Notes under the pieces: generated by a model
The model's input: only the letters and a program-made list of their open reading frames with translations
What the model was told of the DNA's origin: nothing
Databases searched by the model: none
DNA from: CAWKCE01 sp032127035
GTDB taxonomy: Bacteria > Actinomycetota > Actinomycetes > JAHEKZ01
NCBI GenBank assembly: GCA_963848085.1
Contig: CAWKCE010000003.1
Span: 124,001-188,000 of the forward strand
Direction of reading: 5' to 3'
DNA: 64,000 nucleotides
Shown: positions 50,259-59,863 of the stretch, one piece after another
How the letters are laid out: each line of letters begins with the position of its first letter
Position numbering within the stretch: position 1 is the first letter of the stretch
Translations under genes and position numbers: made by a program

Positions 50259-52021
50259 GATGCCGCCAGCCCCTCGGGCTGTTGCGAGAGCACAGCCCGG
50301 TAGGCAGGCTCGTTCCTCATGAGCTCGGTGTGGGTTCCGACCGCAAGAATCGTGCCGCCACCGAGCAGGGCAACGCGGTCGGCGAGGGCGATGGTCGACG
50401 GTCGGTGAACGACCAGGAGAGCGGTGGTGCTCGACAGAACGCGTCGCAGCGCCTTCTCGACCAGCGACTCGGTGTGGACATCGAGTGCCGACAGCGGGTC
50501 GTCGAGGACCAGGACTGTGGGCTTGCTCACGACCGCGCGTGCTAGGGCGAGCCGCTGGCGCTGGCCTCCCGACAGGGACAGACCCTGCTCTCCGATCCTG
50601 GTGTCGAGACCCCAGGGGAGGTCGTAGACGAAACGCGCCTGGGCGAGGGCGAGTGCCTGCTCGATCTCGTCTTCGGTGGCCTGCGGGTAGCCGAGGGTCA
50701 GGTTCTCGCGGACGCTCGCGGAGAAGAGCGTGGCGTCCTCGAAGGCCGTTGCGACGACCTTGCGGAGCGAGGACAGCCGCACGTCCCGCACGTCGACGCC
50801 GTCAAGTGTGACCCGGCCGTGGGTGACGTCGTAGAGACGCGGCACCAGCGAGGTGAGAGTGGTCTTTCCACTTCCGGTGAGTCCCACGATGGCCAAGGTC
50901 TCGCCGGGCAGGACTTCCAGGTTCACCGAGCGGAGGATGTCTGGTCCGTCCTCGGTGTAGGCGAAGCCGACGTCGTGGAAGCGGAGATGACCGTGCGGCT
51001 TCACCAAGTCACGCGCGGCGGTCCGGTCGACGATGGTGGCCGGGGTGTCGAAGACCTCGTAGATGCGGTCCGCTGCGGTCATCGCCTCCTGCCCGTTAGC
51101 CATGATCCAGCCGAGTGAGTCCACCGGCCAGATGAGCATCAACATGAGGGAGACGAACGCAACGAGGTCGCCGAGGGTCATGGTCTCTTGGGTGACGGCC
51201 AGAGCGCCGAAGAGCAGGGTCGCACCGAGCGTCAGGCTGGGCACCAGGTCCAGGAGCGACCAGAACCTCGCCACCAGCACCGACTTGTGGACGGCCGAGT
51301 CGTGCAGGGTGCGGGCGGAGCCCCGGAAGGTCTCGCCGACGTGCTTTCGCCGGCCGAACGAACGGATCATTCGGACTCCGACGGCGGACTCCTCGACGAA
51401 CGTGGCGAGGTCTCCTTGCTGGTCCTGCACCCGGCGGGCGGCGGTGAGGTAGGCCCGGGCCAGACCGCGAGAGATCAGGAAGAGCGGGATGGAGGAGAGC
51501 GCGACGAGCACCCCGAGGGGGAGGTACAGATGGATCAACAGCGCAACGACCACGATGAACGTCGCGATGTTGACAACCAGGAACACGAGCCCGAAGGACA
51601 GGAAGCGGCGCAGGATCGACAGGTCGGTCGTCGCGCGTGAGAGAAGCTGGCCCGCCTGCCAGCGGTCATGGAAGGCAACCGACAGGCTCTGCAGGTGTGC
51701 GTAGAGGTCGTTCCGGACGGCCGACTCGATCCCGAGCGCCGCATAGGACTGGACCCACCGACGGATGAACACCAAGCCCGCCTCGAGCACTCCGAGAAGC
51801 AGCGCCAGCAGGCCCAGCGGGATGAGCGCGGCCTTGTTCCCGTCGACGATCGGCCCGTCGACGACGGCGCGGGTGACGAGCGGGACGACGATGCTCGCCC
51901 CGACAGCGAGGCCCGCCGCAACGGTCATGAGTGCCATCTGTCCGGCGTAGGGCCGGACGTACGTGCGGATCCGCCACAGCGAATGGAGGCTGCTGCGCGC
52001 AGCAGCCGGATCAGCGGACAT
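50255..52021 (-). CDS. ABC exporter subunit (TMD-NBD), partner with degenerate catalytic site
   Basis: A 588-residue half-transporter upstream of, and overlapping, the other subunit. Six helices from about residue 20 to 300; NBD with GLTGSGKTT, LSGGQRQRLALAR and VLVLDDPLSALD. Asp replaces the catalytic Glu after Walker B, and the H-loop region reads LLVVHRPSTI. Asymmetric sites are typical of heterodimeric exporters such as TM287/288 or BmrCD. ATG at 52021. Confidence 0.93.
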   Translation of the reverse strand: MSADPAAARSSLHSLWRIRTYVRPYAGQMALMTVAAGLAVGASIVVPLVTRAVVDGPIVDGNKAALIPLGLLALLLGVLEAGLVFIRRWVQSYAALGIESAVRNDLYAHLQSLSVAFHDRWQAGQLLSRATTDLSILRRFLSFGLVFLVVNIATFIVVVALLIHLYLPLGVLVALSSIPLFLISRGLARAYLTAARRVQDQQGDLATFVEESAVGVRMIRSFGRRKHVGETFRGSARTLHDSAVHKSVLVARFWSLLDLVPSLTLGATLLFGALAVTQETMTLGDLVAFVSLMLMLIWPVDSLGWIMANGQEAMTAADRIYEVFDTPATIVDRTAARDLVKPHGHLRFHDVGFAYTEDGPDILRSVNLEVLPGETLAIVGLTGSGKTTLTSLVPRLYDVTHGRVTLDGVDVRDVRLSSLRKVVATAFEDATLFSASVRENLTLGYPQATEDEIEQALALAQARFVYDLPWGLDTRIGEQGLSLSGGQRQRLALARAVVSKPTVLVLDDPLSALDVHTESLVEKALRRVLSSTTALLVVHRPSTIALADRVALLGGGTILAVGTHTELMRNEPAYRAVLSQQPEGLAAS

Positions 52022-52086
52022 CGCTGCCTACGGTAGGCGGCGAGTCAACCGCATTCCCCGCGGGCTGCCCTCAGGCTTGGCTGTGG

Positions 52087-52995
52087 TCAGCGTCCGTACG
52101 GGTCGTCGGTGCAGTCGCTCGGCAGGTACGCGGGCCTGGTGTCCTGGTAGACGCGCTTGGCGAACCGGTAGGCCCGCGCGTCCAGGCGGAGCGCCTCGGC
52201 TCTGCTGATCGCGAGGGACCGGGGTCCGAGGTGGACCTGCTTCACCAGCTCCATGGTCTCGCGGGAGTCGCCACCCCTCGCGGTGATCTTCACCAGTCCC
52301 ACGCCAGGCGCGTAGAGCTTGCGCTGGTGCCCGTCGTCGGGGTCCAGCGGGTTCCACTCGTCGATGACGACGACGTCTGAGAAGCAGCCCACCGCCACGC
52401 ACACGTGGCGGTCGGTCCGGATGACACGGCCCTTGTCGAAGAAGTCAATCGCCGGCGCGAAGCCCTGCACGAACGCCGGCATGTCGACCGACGGGTGGCC
52501 GGGGACCAGGATCCCGGCCTCCGCGCGCTGGACGCCGTTCAGCCAGGTGCTCGGCGCCCCGGCGAACTCCCCGTCCTCGTACTCCTCCGGGTACTCGCCG
52601 AAGGTCCACACGTTCTCCGCCTCGTCCTGGGCGAAGAACGCGAGCTCGGCCTCGTCGAGGTGCCCCTCGCTGATGTCGCGGTCCCACACGACGCGCGTGA
52701 CGACGCCGGAGACGTCCTTGAGCAGGTCGGTCACGGTGAACACGATCCGGTGCCGCACCCGCCCGTCCTCGTCGGTGACGGTGCCGCGGTACACGGTGCG
52801 CGCTCCCGGCTGCAGGGGGAAGAAGTGCGAGTCGATGTCGGTGGAGTCCTCGAACTCGCCGGTGTTGTCATTGGTGTCTCGCGTCGCCGACCCCGCCTCC
52901 GACGCGGCCCCGGCGGGGGCGGGAGCCATCGCGAGGGCGAAGAACACGGCCATGGACGCGACGACCAGAGAGCTCAGTCGGCGGTTGGGACGCAT
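52087..52995 (-). CDS. Exported protein of unknown function
   Basis: A 302-residue protein with a signal peptide (MRPNRRLSSLVVASMAVFFA to APAGA). The mature part has FFPLQPGARTVYRGTVTDED, RHRIVFTVTDLL, a central AENVWTFGEYPEEYEDGEF and YAPGVGLVKITARGG, a beta-rich pattern seen in uncharacterised secreted proteins encoded near efflux systems. The ATG at 52995 has AGGTGAT in front; it starts 10 bases after the RND pump stop, so it belongs to the efflux operon. Possibly a periplasm-side accessory. Confidence 0.78.
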   Translation of the reverse strand: MRPNRRLSSLVVASMAVFFALAMAPAPAGAASEAGSATRDTNDNTGEFEDSTDIDSHFFPLQPGARTVYRGTVTDEDGRVRHRIVFTVTDLLKDVSGVVTRVVWDRDISEGHLDEAELAFFAQDEAENVWTFGEYPEEYEDGEFAGAPSTWLNGVQRAEAGILVPGHPSVDMPAFVQGFAPAIDFFDKGRVIRTDRHVCVAVGCFSDVVVIDEWNPLDPDDGHQRKLYAPGVGLVKITARGGDSRETMELVKQVHLGPRSLAISRAEALRLDARAYRFAKRVYQDTRPAYLPSDCTDDPYGR

Positions 52996-53004
52996 GGGGA
53001 TCAC

Positions 53005-56000
53005 CTACGGGGTCAGGACGGCTTCCGGTTCGGCCGGACGGCCGAACCTCAGGTACAGCGAGGGGACAGCGAACAGGGTCAGGAGAGTGGAGGTGAGCAG
53101 GCCACCGAGGATGACCACGGCCAACGGGTACTCGATCTCCTGGCCGGGACGGTCACCGAGGACGACCAGGGGGACCAGAGCCAGCGCCATGGCCAGAGTT
53201 GTCATGAGGATCGGTGACAGCCTTTCCCGCGCACCCCGAATGACCATGGCGACGCCAAACGGCTCCCCTTCCTCCCGCTCCAGGTACTGGCAGTGGTTGA
53301 TGAGCAGGATGCTGTTGCGGGCGCTGAGGCCGAACACCGTGAAGAAGCCGACGAGGGAGCCGAGGGAGATGACGGCCCCGGTCACGTAGGCGCCGAGCAG
53401 TCCGCCGACGAGCGCCATCGGCATCGTGACCAGCACGAGTGTGGCGAGTCGCCAGGAGGAGAAGGCTGCCTGCAGCAGCAGGAAGATGGCGATGACCGCG
53501 ATCCCGGCCGTGGCGAGCAGCCATCGGTTGGCCTGCTGACGCTCGGTGTACTCACCCAGCAGCTGGGTGCTGTAGCCGCGATCGAAGGTCACGGCTTCGA
53601 GCTTGTCCTCGAACTCGCCGACGATGGACCCGAGGTCCCGGTCCGCGATCTCGGCGCCGACGTCGAGGTACCGGGAGTCGCCCTCCCGCTCGATGGAGTT
53701 CGGGCTGGGACGCATCTCCACCTCGGCCAGGTCCCCCAGCCGGACCTTGTCGCCGCTCGGGGTGTCGATCGGGAGGTCGGCGAACTTCTGGGGGTCGTTA
53801 CGGACGTTCTCCGGGCTCCAGACCACGACGTCGTAGGCCTTGCCGTCGCGGAAGATGTCTCCGACCTCCTCGCCGGCCACGAGCGTGGCCGCCGCCCGGC
53901 GGACGTCGCCCGGCTTGAGCCCGTACTTCTGGGCCGCCGCCAGGTCGACGGTGACCTCCAGCTGCGGGATGTCGTCGGAGACAGTGACGTGCTCCTCCGT
54001 GACGCCGTCGATGCTCCCGAGGATCTCCTTCACCTCGTCCGCCTTGCTTCTGAGCACGTCGAGGTCGGGACCGTAGATCCGGAGGACGATCGGTTCGCCG
54101 ACTCCCTTGGAGACCTCGCCGACGCGTTCCTTGAGGTAGGTCTTGACGTCCCGGAAGATTCCCGGATACGAGTCGACCACGTCCTGGATGGCGTCGATCG
54201 TGTCGTCGTAGTCGACGGAGTCGTCGACGCTGACCCAGTTCTCGCCGAAGTTCACGCCGTGGATCTCGTCCGACAGGAAGGCCTGTCCGATGTGGGTTCC
54301 GAAGTTCCTGACCCCCGGGATCGCTCGGAGATCCTCGCTTGCCAGGGTCATCGTGCGTTCCATCTCCTCGACCGTCGTCCCCGGCTGAGCGACCCAGTGC
54401 ATGAGGAAGTCGCGTTCCTTGAACGCCGGGAACAGCGACTGGCCCAGCTGTGGCACCACGAGAACGCCCGCCACTGTCAGCAGCGCGAAGCCGGCGTACA
54501 CGCGCCGGGGCCGGCTGACGATTCCGCCCAGGAGGCGCGAGTAGGCCGTCTGGAGCGCGTGGACGATCGGCGACTTCCGACGCTCGATGGGCACGCGCCG
54601 CAACATGATCAGGGACAGGGCTGGCGTCACGGTCAGGGCGACGAGGAGTGAGGCACCGACGGCGAGCGTGTAGGACGCCGCCAGCGGACGGAAGAAGGCG
54701 CCGGTCAGGCCAGGGAGGAGGAACACCGGGATACTGGCCGCGAAGATGATCAGCGTGGCGTAGATGATGGGGCTCCGGACCTCCATCGACGCCTCCAGGA
54801 CGACGGAGGACGTCGACGTCTTCCTACCGGCCAGGCGATGCTGTCGCAGCCTCCGGACGATGTTCTCGACGTCGATGATCGCGTCGTCGACGACAGCCCC
54901 GAGTGCGATGACCAAGCCGGCAAGCGTCATCGTGTTGATGGTCTCGCCGCGCAGGTACAGGACGAGCATTGCGGCCATGAGCGACATCGGGATCGTCAGG
55001 ATGCTGATCACGGCGGCTCGCCACTCGTACAGGAACAGCGCGAGGATCAGAACGACGAGCAGGAACCCGAGGACCAAGGACTCGGTCAGGTTGTCGATGG
55101 CGAGCTCGATGAAGCTGGCCTGCTGGAAGATCGTGGTGTCGAACTCGACGCCCTGCAGCCCCGGCTCGAGCGACCGGATCGCCTGCTCGACCTCGTGCGT
55201 GAGCTCGACGGTGTTCGCCCAGGGGAGCTTCTCGACGACCAGGAGCAACCCAGGACCGTCGTTGATGATGGCGCTGCCGATCAGCGGTGGGTGCGCTTCG
55301 ACGACCCGCGCGACATCGCCGATCGTGACGGGCCTCTTGTTGTCCTTGTCATCCAGCGGGACCTTGGCGAGGTCGGCTGGGGTGACGACAGGCAGCACGT
55401 GGCGAACGCCGACGCGCTGGTTGTCGGTCTCGACCATGCCCCCGGTTCCGATGACCGAGCCCGCAGAGAACTGGAGCAGCCCGGAGTCAACCGCGTCCGA
55501 CGTCGACTCCATGACCTCGTCCAACGCCACATCATGGGCTGCCATTCGGTCCGGCTCGACCTGGACGGTCAGCATCTGGATGCGCTCGTTCCAGATCGCG
55601 ACGTTCGCGACGCCTGGGACCTGCATGAGCCGGGCGCGGACTGTCCAGTAGGCCATCATCGACATCTCGATGACGCTGAACTCGTCGGAGGTCATGCCGA
55701 TCTTGACGACCCGGCTCGTCGCGGACAGCGGTGCCAGCATGACCGGGGGTGCCGCCCAGGTGGGCAGGCTCGGGGTCACCTCCGCCAGGCGTTCGGCCAC
55801 CAGCTGCCGGGCCTCGAGCTGGTCGGTACCCGGCTCGAACACCAGCTTGATGGAGGACAGCTGGTGGACCGACTTGGACCGGAGCTCGTCGAGGCCCGGA
55901 AGCCCGGTGAGCGACTGCTCGATGGGCACCGTGACGAGCTGCTCGACATCGGCGGTCGACAGGCCGACAGCAATCGTCTGGATCTCCACGCGCGGTGGGG

Positions 56001-56145
56001 CGAACTCGGGGAACACGTCGAGTCGCATGCCGGGCAGGGCACCCGCCCCGAGCAGCATCATCGTGAGCCCGGTTGCGACGACGAGGTAGGGGTATCGCAG
56101 GCTCGCCGAGACGATCCGGCGGATCAGTGAGCTGCGCGTCGACAT
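53005..56145 (-). CDS. RND superfamily efflux permease (CusA/heavy-metal type-like)
   Basis: A 1046-residue protein with the twelve-helix RND plan: TM1 (YLVVATGLTMMLLGAGALPG), a large periplasmic loop (FPEFAPPRVEIQTIAVGLST; RVGVRHVLPVVTPADLAK), TM2-6 with the proton-relay acids in LGAVVDDAIIDVENIVRRLR, a second loop, and TM7-12 ending LFAVPSLYLRFG. The two-acid TM4 signature and the FPEF start place it with the CusA/HME-like branch. It lies behind an adaptor-like lipoprotein and a second RND pump in the same operon. ATG at 56145. Confidence 0.93.
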   Translation of the reverse strand: MSTRSSLIRRIVSASLRYPYLVVATGLTMMLLGAGALPGMRLDVFPEFAPPRVEIQTIAVGLSTADVEQLVTVPIEQSLTGLPGLDELRSKSVHQLSSIKLVFEPGTDQLEARQLVAERLAEVTPSLPTWAAPPVMLAPLSATSRVVKIGMTSDEFSVIEMSMMAYWTVRARLMQVPGVANVAIWNERIQMLTVQVEPDRMAAHDVALDEVMESTSDAVDSGLLQFSAGSVIGTGGMVETDNQRVGVRHVLPVVTPADLAKVPLDDKDNKRPVTIGDVARVVEAHPPLIGSAIINDGPGLLLVVEKLPWANTVELTHEVEQAIRSLEPGLQGVEFDTTIFQQASFIELAIDNLTESLVLGFLLVVLILALFLYEWRAAVISILTIPMSLMAAMLVLYLRGETINTMTLAGLVIALGAVVDDAIIDVENIVRRLRQHRLAGRKTSTSSVVLEASMEVRSPIIYATLIIFAASIPVFLLPGLTGAFFRPLAASYTLAVGASLLVALTVTPALSLIMLRRVPIERRKSPIVHALQTAYSRLLGGIVSRPRRVYAGFALLTVAGVLVVPQLGQSLFPAFKERDFLMHWVAQPGTTVEEMERTMTLASEDLRAIPGVRNFGTHIGQAFLSDEIHGVNFGENWVSVDDSVDYDDTIDAIQDVVDSYPGIFRDVKTYLKERVGEVSKGVGEPIVLRIYGPDLDVLRSKADEVKEILGSIDGVTEEHVTVSDDIPQLEVTVDLAAAQKYGLKPGDVRRAAATLVAGEEVGDIFRDGKAYDVVVWSPENVRNDPQKFADLPIDTPSGDKVRLGDLAEVEMRPSPNSIEREGDSRYLDVGAEIADRDLGSIVGEFEDKLEAVTFDRGYSTQLLGEYTERQQANRWLLATAGIAVIAIFLLLQAAFSSWRLATLVLVTMPMALVGGLLGAYVTGAVISLGSLVGFFTVFGLSARNSILLINHCQYLEREEGEPFGVAMVIRGARERLSPILMTTLAMALALVPLVVLGDRPGQEIEYPLAVVILGGLLTSTLLTLFAVPSLYLRFGRPAEPEAVLTP

Positions 56146-56146
56146 C

Positions 56147-56584
56147 TCACGCCCCAAGTCCCGCCTCGGCCCCCACGAGCTCGGCTGCGCCGACCGTGAC
56201 CACGGCAGTCCCGACCGCCGGCCCGCTGGCCAGGACCACGTCGTCTCCGGAGATGCGGGTGATCTCGATCGGCTCCCGCACGTAGGTCTGTCCCGACGGG
56301 TTGGTGAACACCCAGGTAGCGCCCTCGGCGTCGTAGATCACGGCCTCGTAGGGGACCACGAGACCGTTGCCCTTGGCGGCAGGCTCGACCGGGCGGGTGT
56401 CGATCCCCAGGCGCGTGGCCCCGAGCTCGGACAGGGTGATCTCGCTGATGCCGGTGTCGCCGATGGCCACCACCGTTGCCGCGGGGTCGCCCTCGTCCTC
56501 GGTGGCGGCTTCGGCAGCGCAGGCCGCGAGCGTCAGCAGCAGGGCCGTCGCAGCCACGGCCACCCTCATCGGGCCAGTCCTCAT
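56147..56584 (-). CDS. Short lipoprotein with adaptor (MFP) C-terminal domain
   Basis: A 145-residue exported lipoprotein: signal ending LTLAAC, short acidic linker, then ATRLGIDTRPVEP, VVPYEAVIYDAEGATWVFTN, YVREPIEITRISGDDVVLAS and AVVTVGAAELVGAEAGLGA. This is the membrane-proximal C-terminal domain of CusB/AcrA-type adaptors without the lipoyl or hairpin domains. It is encoded between two RND pumps, with GGAG before the ATG. It could regulate or stabilise the pumps; an outer-membrane channel is not expected in this organism. Confidence 0.78.
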   Translation of the reverse strand: MRTGPMRVAVAATALLLTLAACAAEAATEDEGDPAATVVAIGDTGISEITLSELGATRLGIDTRPVEPAAKGNGLVVPYEAVIYDAEGATWVFTNPSGQTYVREPIEITRISGDDVVLASGPAVGTAVVTVGAAELVGAEAGLGA

Positions 56585-56585
56585 G

Positions 56586-59500
56586 TCAGCTCCCCTCCTG
56601 GGCCGGAACGGGTGGTGTCGGACTGCCGTCCTCCGCGATGTCGTGCTGACCACCGGGGCCGGAGCCGCTCGTCATGAACGCGGGGTACAGGGCGGGCACG
56701 ACCACAAGCGTCACCAGGACGCTGGTGACCAACCCGCCGAGCACCACCACGGCCGCCGGGTGCAGGATCTCCAGACCGTCACCGGTCGCGAAGGCCGCGG
56801 GCAGGAGTGCCGCCGCGACTGCGAGCGAGGTGACGAGCACGGCAGTTACGCGACCACGGACGGCCTGGCTGACCACGGCCCGCAGATCCTGACCCTCGGC
56901 GACGCCGCGGTCGTTCTGCACACGTTCCAGCAGGACGAGGCTCTGGCGCATGGCCAGGACGAGGACCCCGAGCAGACCGGCGAGTGCACCAGCGGTCTGG
57001 ATCCCGCCGACGACCGGTGCCACGACCAGGGCGCCGACCCCTGCGATGGGGATCACCAGGAACAGCAGACCGGCGGCGCGCCAGCTGTTCGTCGCAGCCT
57101 GGTACAGGAGGAAGATCCCGATCGCCACGGCAAGTCCCGCGGCCAGCCACCACGAGCCGGAGGGACCGCCGGCTCCGGTGGCCGGCACAACCTCGGTGCG
57201 GTACTCCAACGGAAGTGCCAGGCCACGCAGACGGCTGGTGACCTCGTCCTCGACGTCCGAGATGTCGCGACCGGGAACCGACGCGAGCACGTCCACGTAC
57301 CGGCGTACGGCATCGTGCTGCACGACAGTCGGCACCGGCGCGATTGCCACGTCGGCAATCTCGCCGAGGGGGACCAGGCGACCTCCTGGCGCCGTGATCG
57401 GTAGTGAGGCCAACCCCTCTGGGCTGTGTCGGACGGCCGGTCCCCCCCACACCACCACGTCGAACACCTTCTGCTCCTCGTAGAGGCTGCCGACGGGGAG
57501 TCCCGACACCAGCGTGGCGGCCTCGCGCCGGACGTCCCCCGGCTTGATGCCCCACGCGCTGGCCCGGTCCAGGTCCACCTCGACGTGGACGACCGGCTGC
57601 GCCGACTGCACCTCGACCTGCGGATCCACGACACCGCGCACCGAGGCGATCGCACCGCGCACCTGCTCGGCGGTCTGCTGCATGGTGGCGAAGTCGTCGC
57701 CGTAGACCCGGACGACCAGGTCGGCTGCCGGTGGGGCGTTGGCCGCGGCGAGGCGCTCGTCCGGGTAGCTCCCGACCTGGGCGCTCACTCCGGGGTAGCC
57801 CGAGGTGATCTCTGTGACGGCGGCCGTGGTCTGTTTCTGGTCGGCGTCCGGGGTGATCCTCACCCACAGCTCGGCGGAGTTCACGTCCACCACCTGCTCC
57901 GACGTCAGTGCCCGGCCGACCTGGGTCCCGACCTGGCTGACGGCCTCGAGGGAGCCGATCTCCCGCGCGAGCAGGCCGGTGACGCGGTTCATCTCCGTCA
58001 GTGACGTTCCGGGGGCGGTCTCCAGGACGACGCGGATGTTGCGGTCCTGCACGGTGGGCAGGACCGACCCCGATGACAGCTGGGGCACCAGGGCGACCAC
58101 CCCGAGCGCGACGGCGGCGGCGGCCACCAGGCCGGCGCCCCGCTTGGACAGCGAGCCGAGCCGTGCCCGGTCGTACGCGGCGAGGAACCAGCGGTGCGCC
58201 GCAGGCTGTCGCGACCCGTCCAGGCGCTTCAGCAGGAGCAGGCTGAGAGCCGGGGTCACGGTGAGCGCGACCACAAGGGAGGCGAGGACGGCAGCGAGGT
58301 ACGTGACGGCCGCGGGGCGGGTGAAGTCGCCCACCACGCCGGTCGCGAACAGCAGCGGCGCGACGGCGAAGACAGTCACCCCGGTCGCCACGGCCAGTGG
58401 AGTCCGATTGGACAGCACTGCCGTGGCAACGCGCACCGTCGACTGTGGTGTGTCGGCGTCGGGCGCGGCCGTGTTGACGAGGTGCAGGGTGTCGACGTCA
58501 GCGACGACGTCGTCCACGAACACGGTCACTGCCGCGGCGAGGCCCACCACCGTCATCGAGGTGAAGGTGACTCCGCCGAGGTGGAGGACGAGCAGTCCGG
58601 CCGCCGCCGGCAGCGGGACCACCACGAGGCTCATCACGGCGACCCGGAGGGACGCGAACAGCAGCGCGATCACGGCGATGGCAAGCAGCAGGCCGATGGC
58701 CCCCACGATGCCGAGGTTCCGGAGTGCGGAGTCGATGTAGCCGTCGGGGCGGTACACAGTGGTGTCGACGTCGATCCCCGGCAGACCGGCGGCCATGCTC
58801 AGCATCGCCTCGTCGAGATCCTCGCCGACCTGGGTCGGGCTGGCTTCTGGGAACTTGTCAATGACGATGAGGATGGTGGGTTCGCCGTCGAGCGCGGCGT
58901 CCCCGATCAGGGGCTGGTGGTCCTCGACGACGCGAGCGACCTCGCCGATCCGCTGCGACTTGTCGTCACGCGAGATGACGACGTCGGCGAGCTGGTCTGC
59001 GGACGTGATGGGCGACACGTGCTGCACGCCGACGCGCTGGTTGGGCGTCTCGACGAAACCACCGGTGCCCGGTGTGGACGCCTCGACAAAGCTGAGTGAC
59101 GACACCCACAGCGCGTTGCCGGTGGTCTCGATCAGCCGGGTCAAGGTGACGTCGTTGGCCGCCAGCTGTTCGGGATCCACCTGCACCTGGAGCTGCCTGT
59201 CCCGCTGCCCCCAGATGGACACGTTCGCCACTCCGGGAACGCCCAGCAGCCGTGGCCGGACCTGCCATCGAGCCAGCACGGACATTTCGACGGGCGACAC
59301 GCTCGACGACGACAGCGCGATCATCGCGACCCGATTGACCGACGACTGCGGCTGCACCACGACCGGCGGTGTCCCCACACCGGGAAGGGCGTGTGCCTGG
59401 GTCATCCGCTCCTGGACGACCTGGCGCGCCTGGTAGAGGTCGGTGCCGTCCTCGAACACCAGCTCGACGGAGGACAGCCCGGCAACTGACTTCGACGTGA

Positions 59501-59744
59501 TGCGCTCAACCCACGGAACCCCGTTGAGGAGGTCCTGCTCAAGGGGGACTGTGATCAGCTGCTCGACCTCGACGGCCGACAGTCCCAGGGCTTCGGCCTG
59601 CACCTCGACCGTGGTTTGACGGAACTCCGGGTACAGGTCGACCGACGCCTGAGACAGCTGGACGACTCCAACCGCCAGCACCCCGACCGCGACGGCGGCG
59701 ACCAGTCGCGCGAACCGAAGACTTGAGCCGACCAACCAGTTCAT
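56586..59744 (-). CDS. RND superfamily efflux permease, second copy
   Basis: A 1052-residue RND pump and first gene of the operon. TM1 (AAVAVGVLAVGVVQLSQASV), DLYPEFRQTTVEVQAEALGL, RVGVQHVSPITSADQLAD, the TM4 region VTVFVDDVVADVDTLHLV (Asp pair kept, but less typical than in the partner), and a C-terminal VTLVVVPALYPAF. It is divergent enough from the other pump that the two may form a heteromer or have separate substrates. It is divergently transcribed from the two-component system, which may control it. Confidence 0.92.
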   Translation of the reverse strand: MNWLVGSSLRFARLVAAVAVGVLAVGVVQLSQASVDLYPEFRQTTVEVQAEALGLSAVEVEQLITVPLEQDLLNGVPWVERITSKSVAGLSSVELVFEDGTDLYQARQVVQERMTQAHALPGVGTPPVVVQPQSSVNRVAMIALSSSSVSPVEMSVLARWQVRPRLLGVPGVANVSIWGQRDRQLQVQVDPEQLAANDVTLTRLIETTGNALWVSSLSFVEASTPGTGGFVETPNQRVGVQHVSPITSADQLADVVISRDDKSQRIGEVARVVEDHQPLIGDAALDGEPTILIVIDKFPEASPTQVGEDLDEAMLSMAAGLPGIDVDTTVYRPDGYIDSALRNLGIVGAIGLLLAIAVIALLFASLRVAVMSLVVVPLPAAAGLLVLHLGGVTFTSMTVVGLAAAVTVFVDDVVADVDTLHLVNTAAPDADTPQSTVRVATAVLSNRTPLAVATGVTVFAVAPLLFATGVVGDFTRPAAVTYLAAVLASLVVALTVTPALSLLLLKRLDGSRQPAAHRWFLAAYDRARLGSLSKRGAGLVAAAAVALGVVALVPQLSSGSVLPTVQDRNIRVVLETAPGTSLTEMNRVTGLLAREIGSLEAVSQVGTQVGRALTSEQVVDVNSAELWVRITPDADQKQTTAAVTEITSGYPGVSAQVGSYPDERLAAANAPPAADLVVRVYGDDFATMQQTAEQVRGAIASVRGVVDPQVEVQSAQPVVHVEVDLDRASAWGIKPGDVRREAATLVSGLPVGSLYEEQKVFDVVVWGGPAVRHSPEGLASLPITAPGGRLVPLGEIADVAIAPVPTVVQHDAVRRYVDVLASVPGRDISDVEDEVTSRLRGLALPLEYRTEVVPATGAGGPSGSWWLAAGLAVAIGIFLLYQAATNSWRAAGLLFLVIPIAGVGALVVAPVVGGIQTAGALAGLLGVLVLAMRQSLVLLERVQNDRGVAEGQDLRAVVSQAVRGRVTAVLVTSLAVAAALLPAAFATGDGLEILHPAAVVVLGGLVTSVLVTLVVVPALYPAFMTSGSGPGGQHDIAEDGSPTPPVPAQEGS

Positions 59745-59863
59745 GGCTCCCCTCCCCTCTGTCCGGAGCCCGAGTTGCGGCGGTGAGCCGTCCGTTTGGC
59801 CGTTTCGCAGACCACAGGACGTGCCGTCGCTATCGTCACCAACGAGGTTAAGAGGGGGTTATC

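Noticed and set aside
53293..54651. Open frame of 452 codons opposite the first RND pump
   Set aside because: Acidic Val/Asp/Gly-rich product typical of antisense frames; it overlaps well-defined RND motifs.
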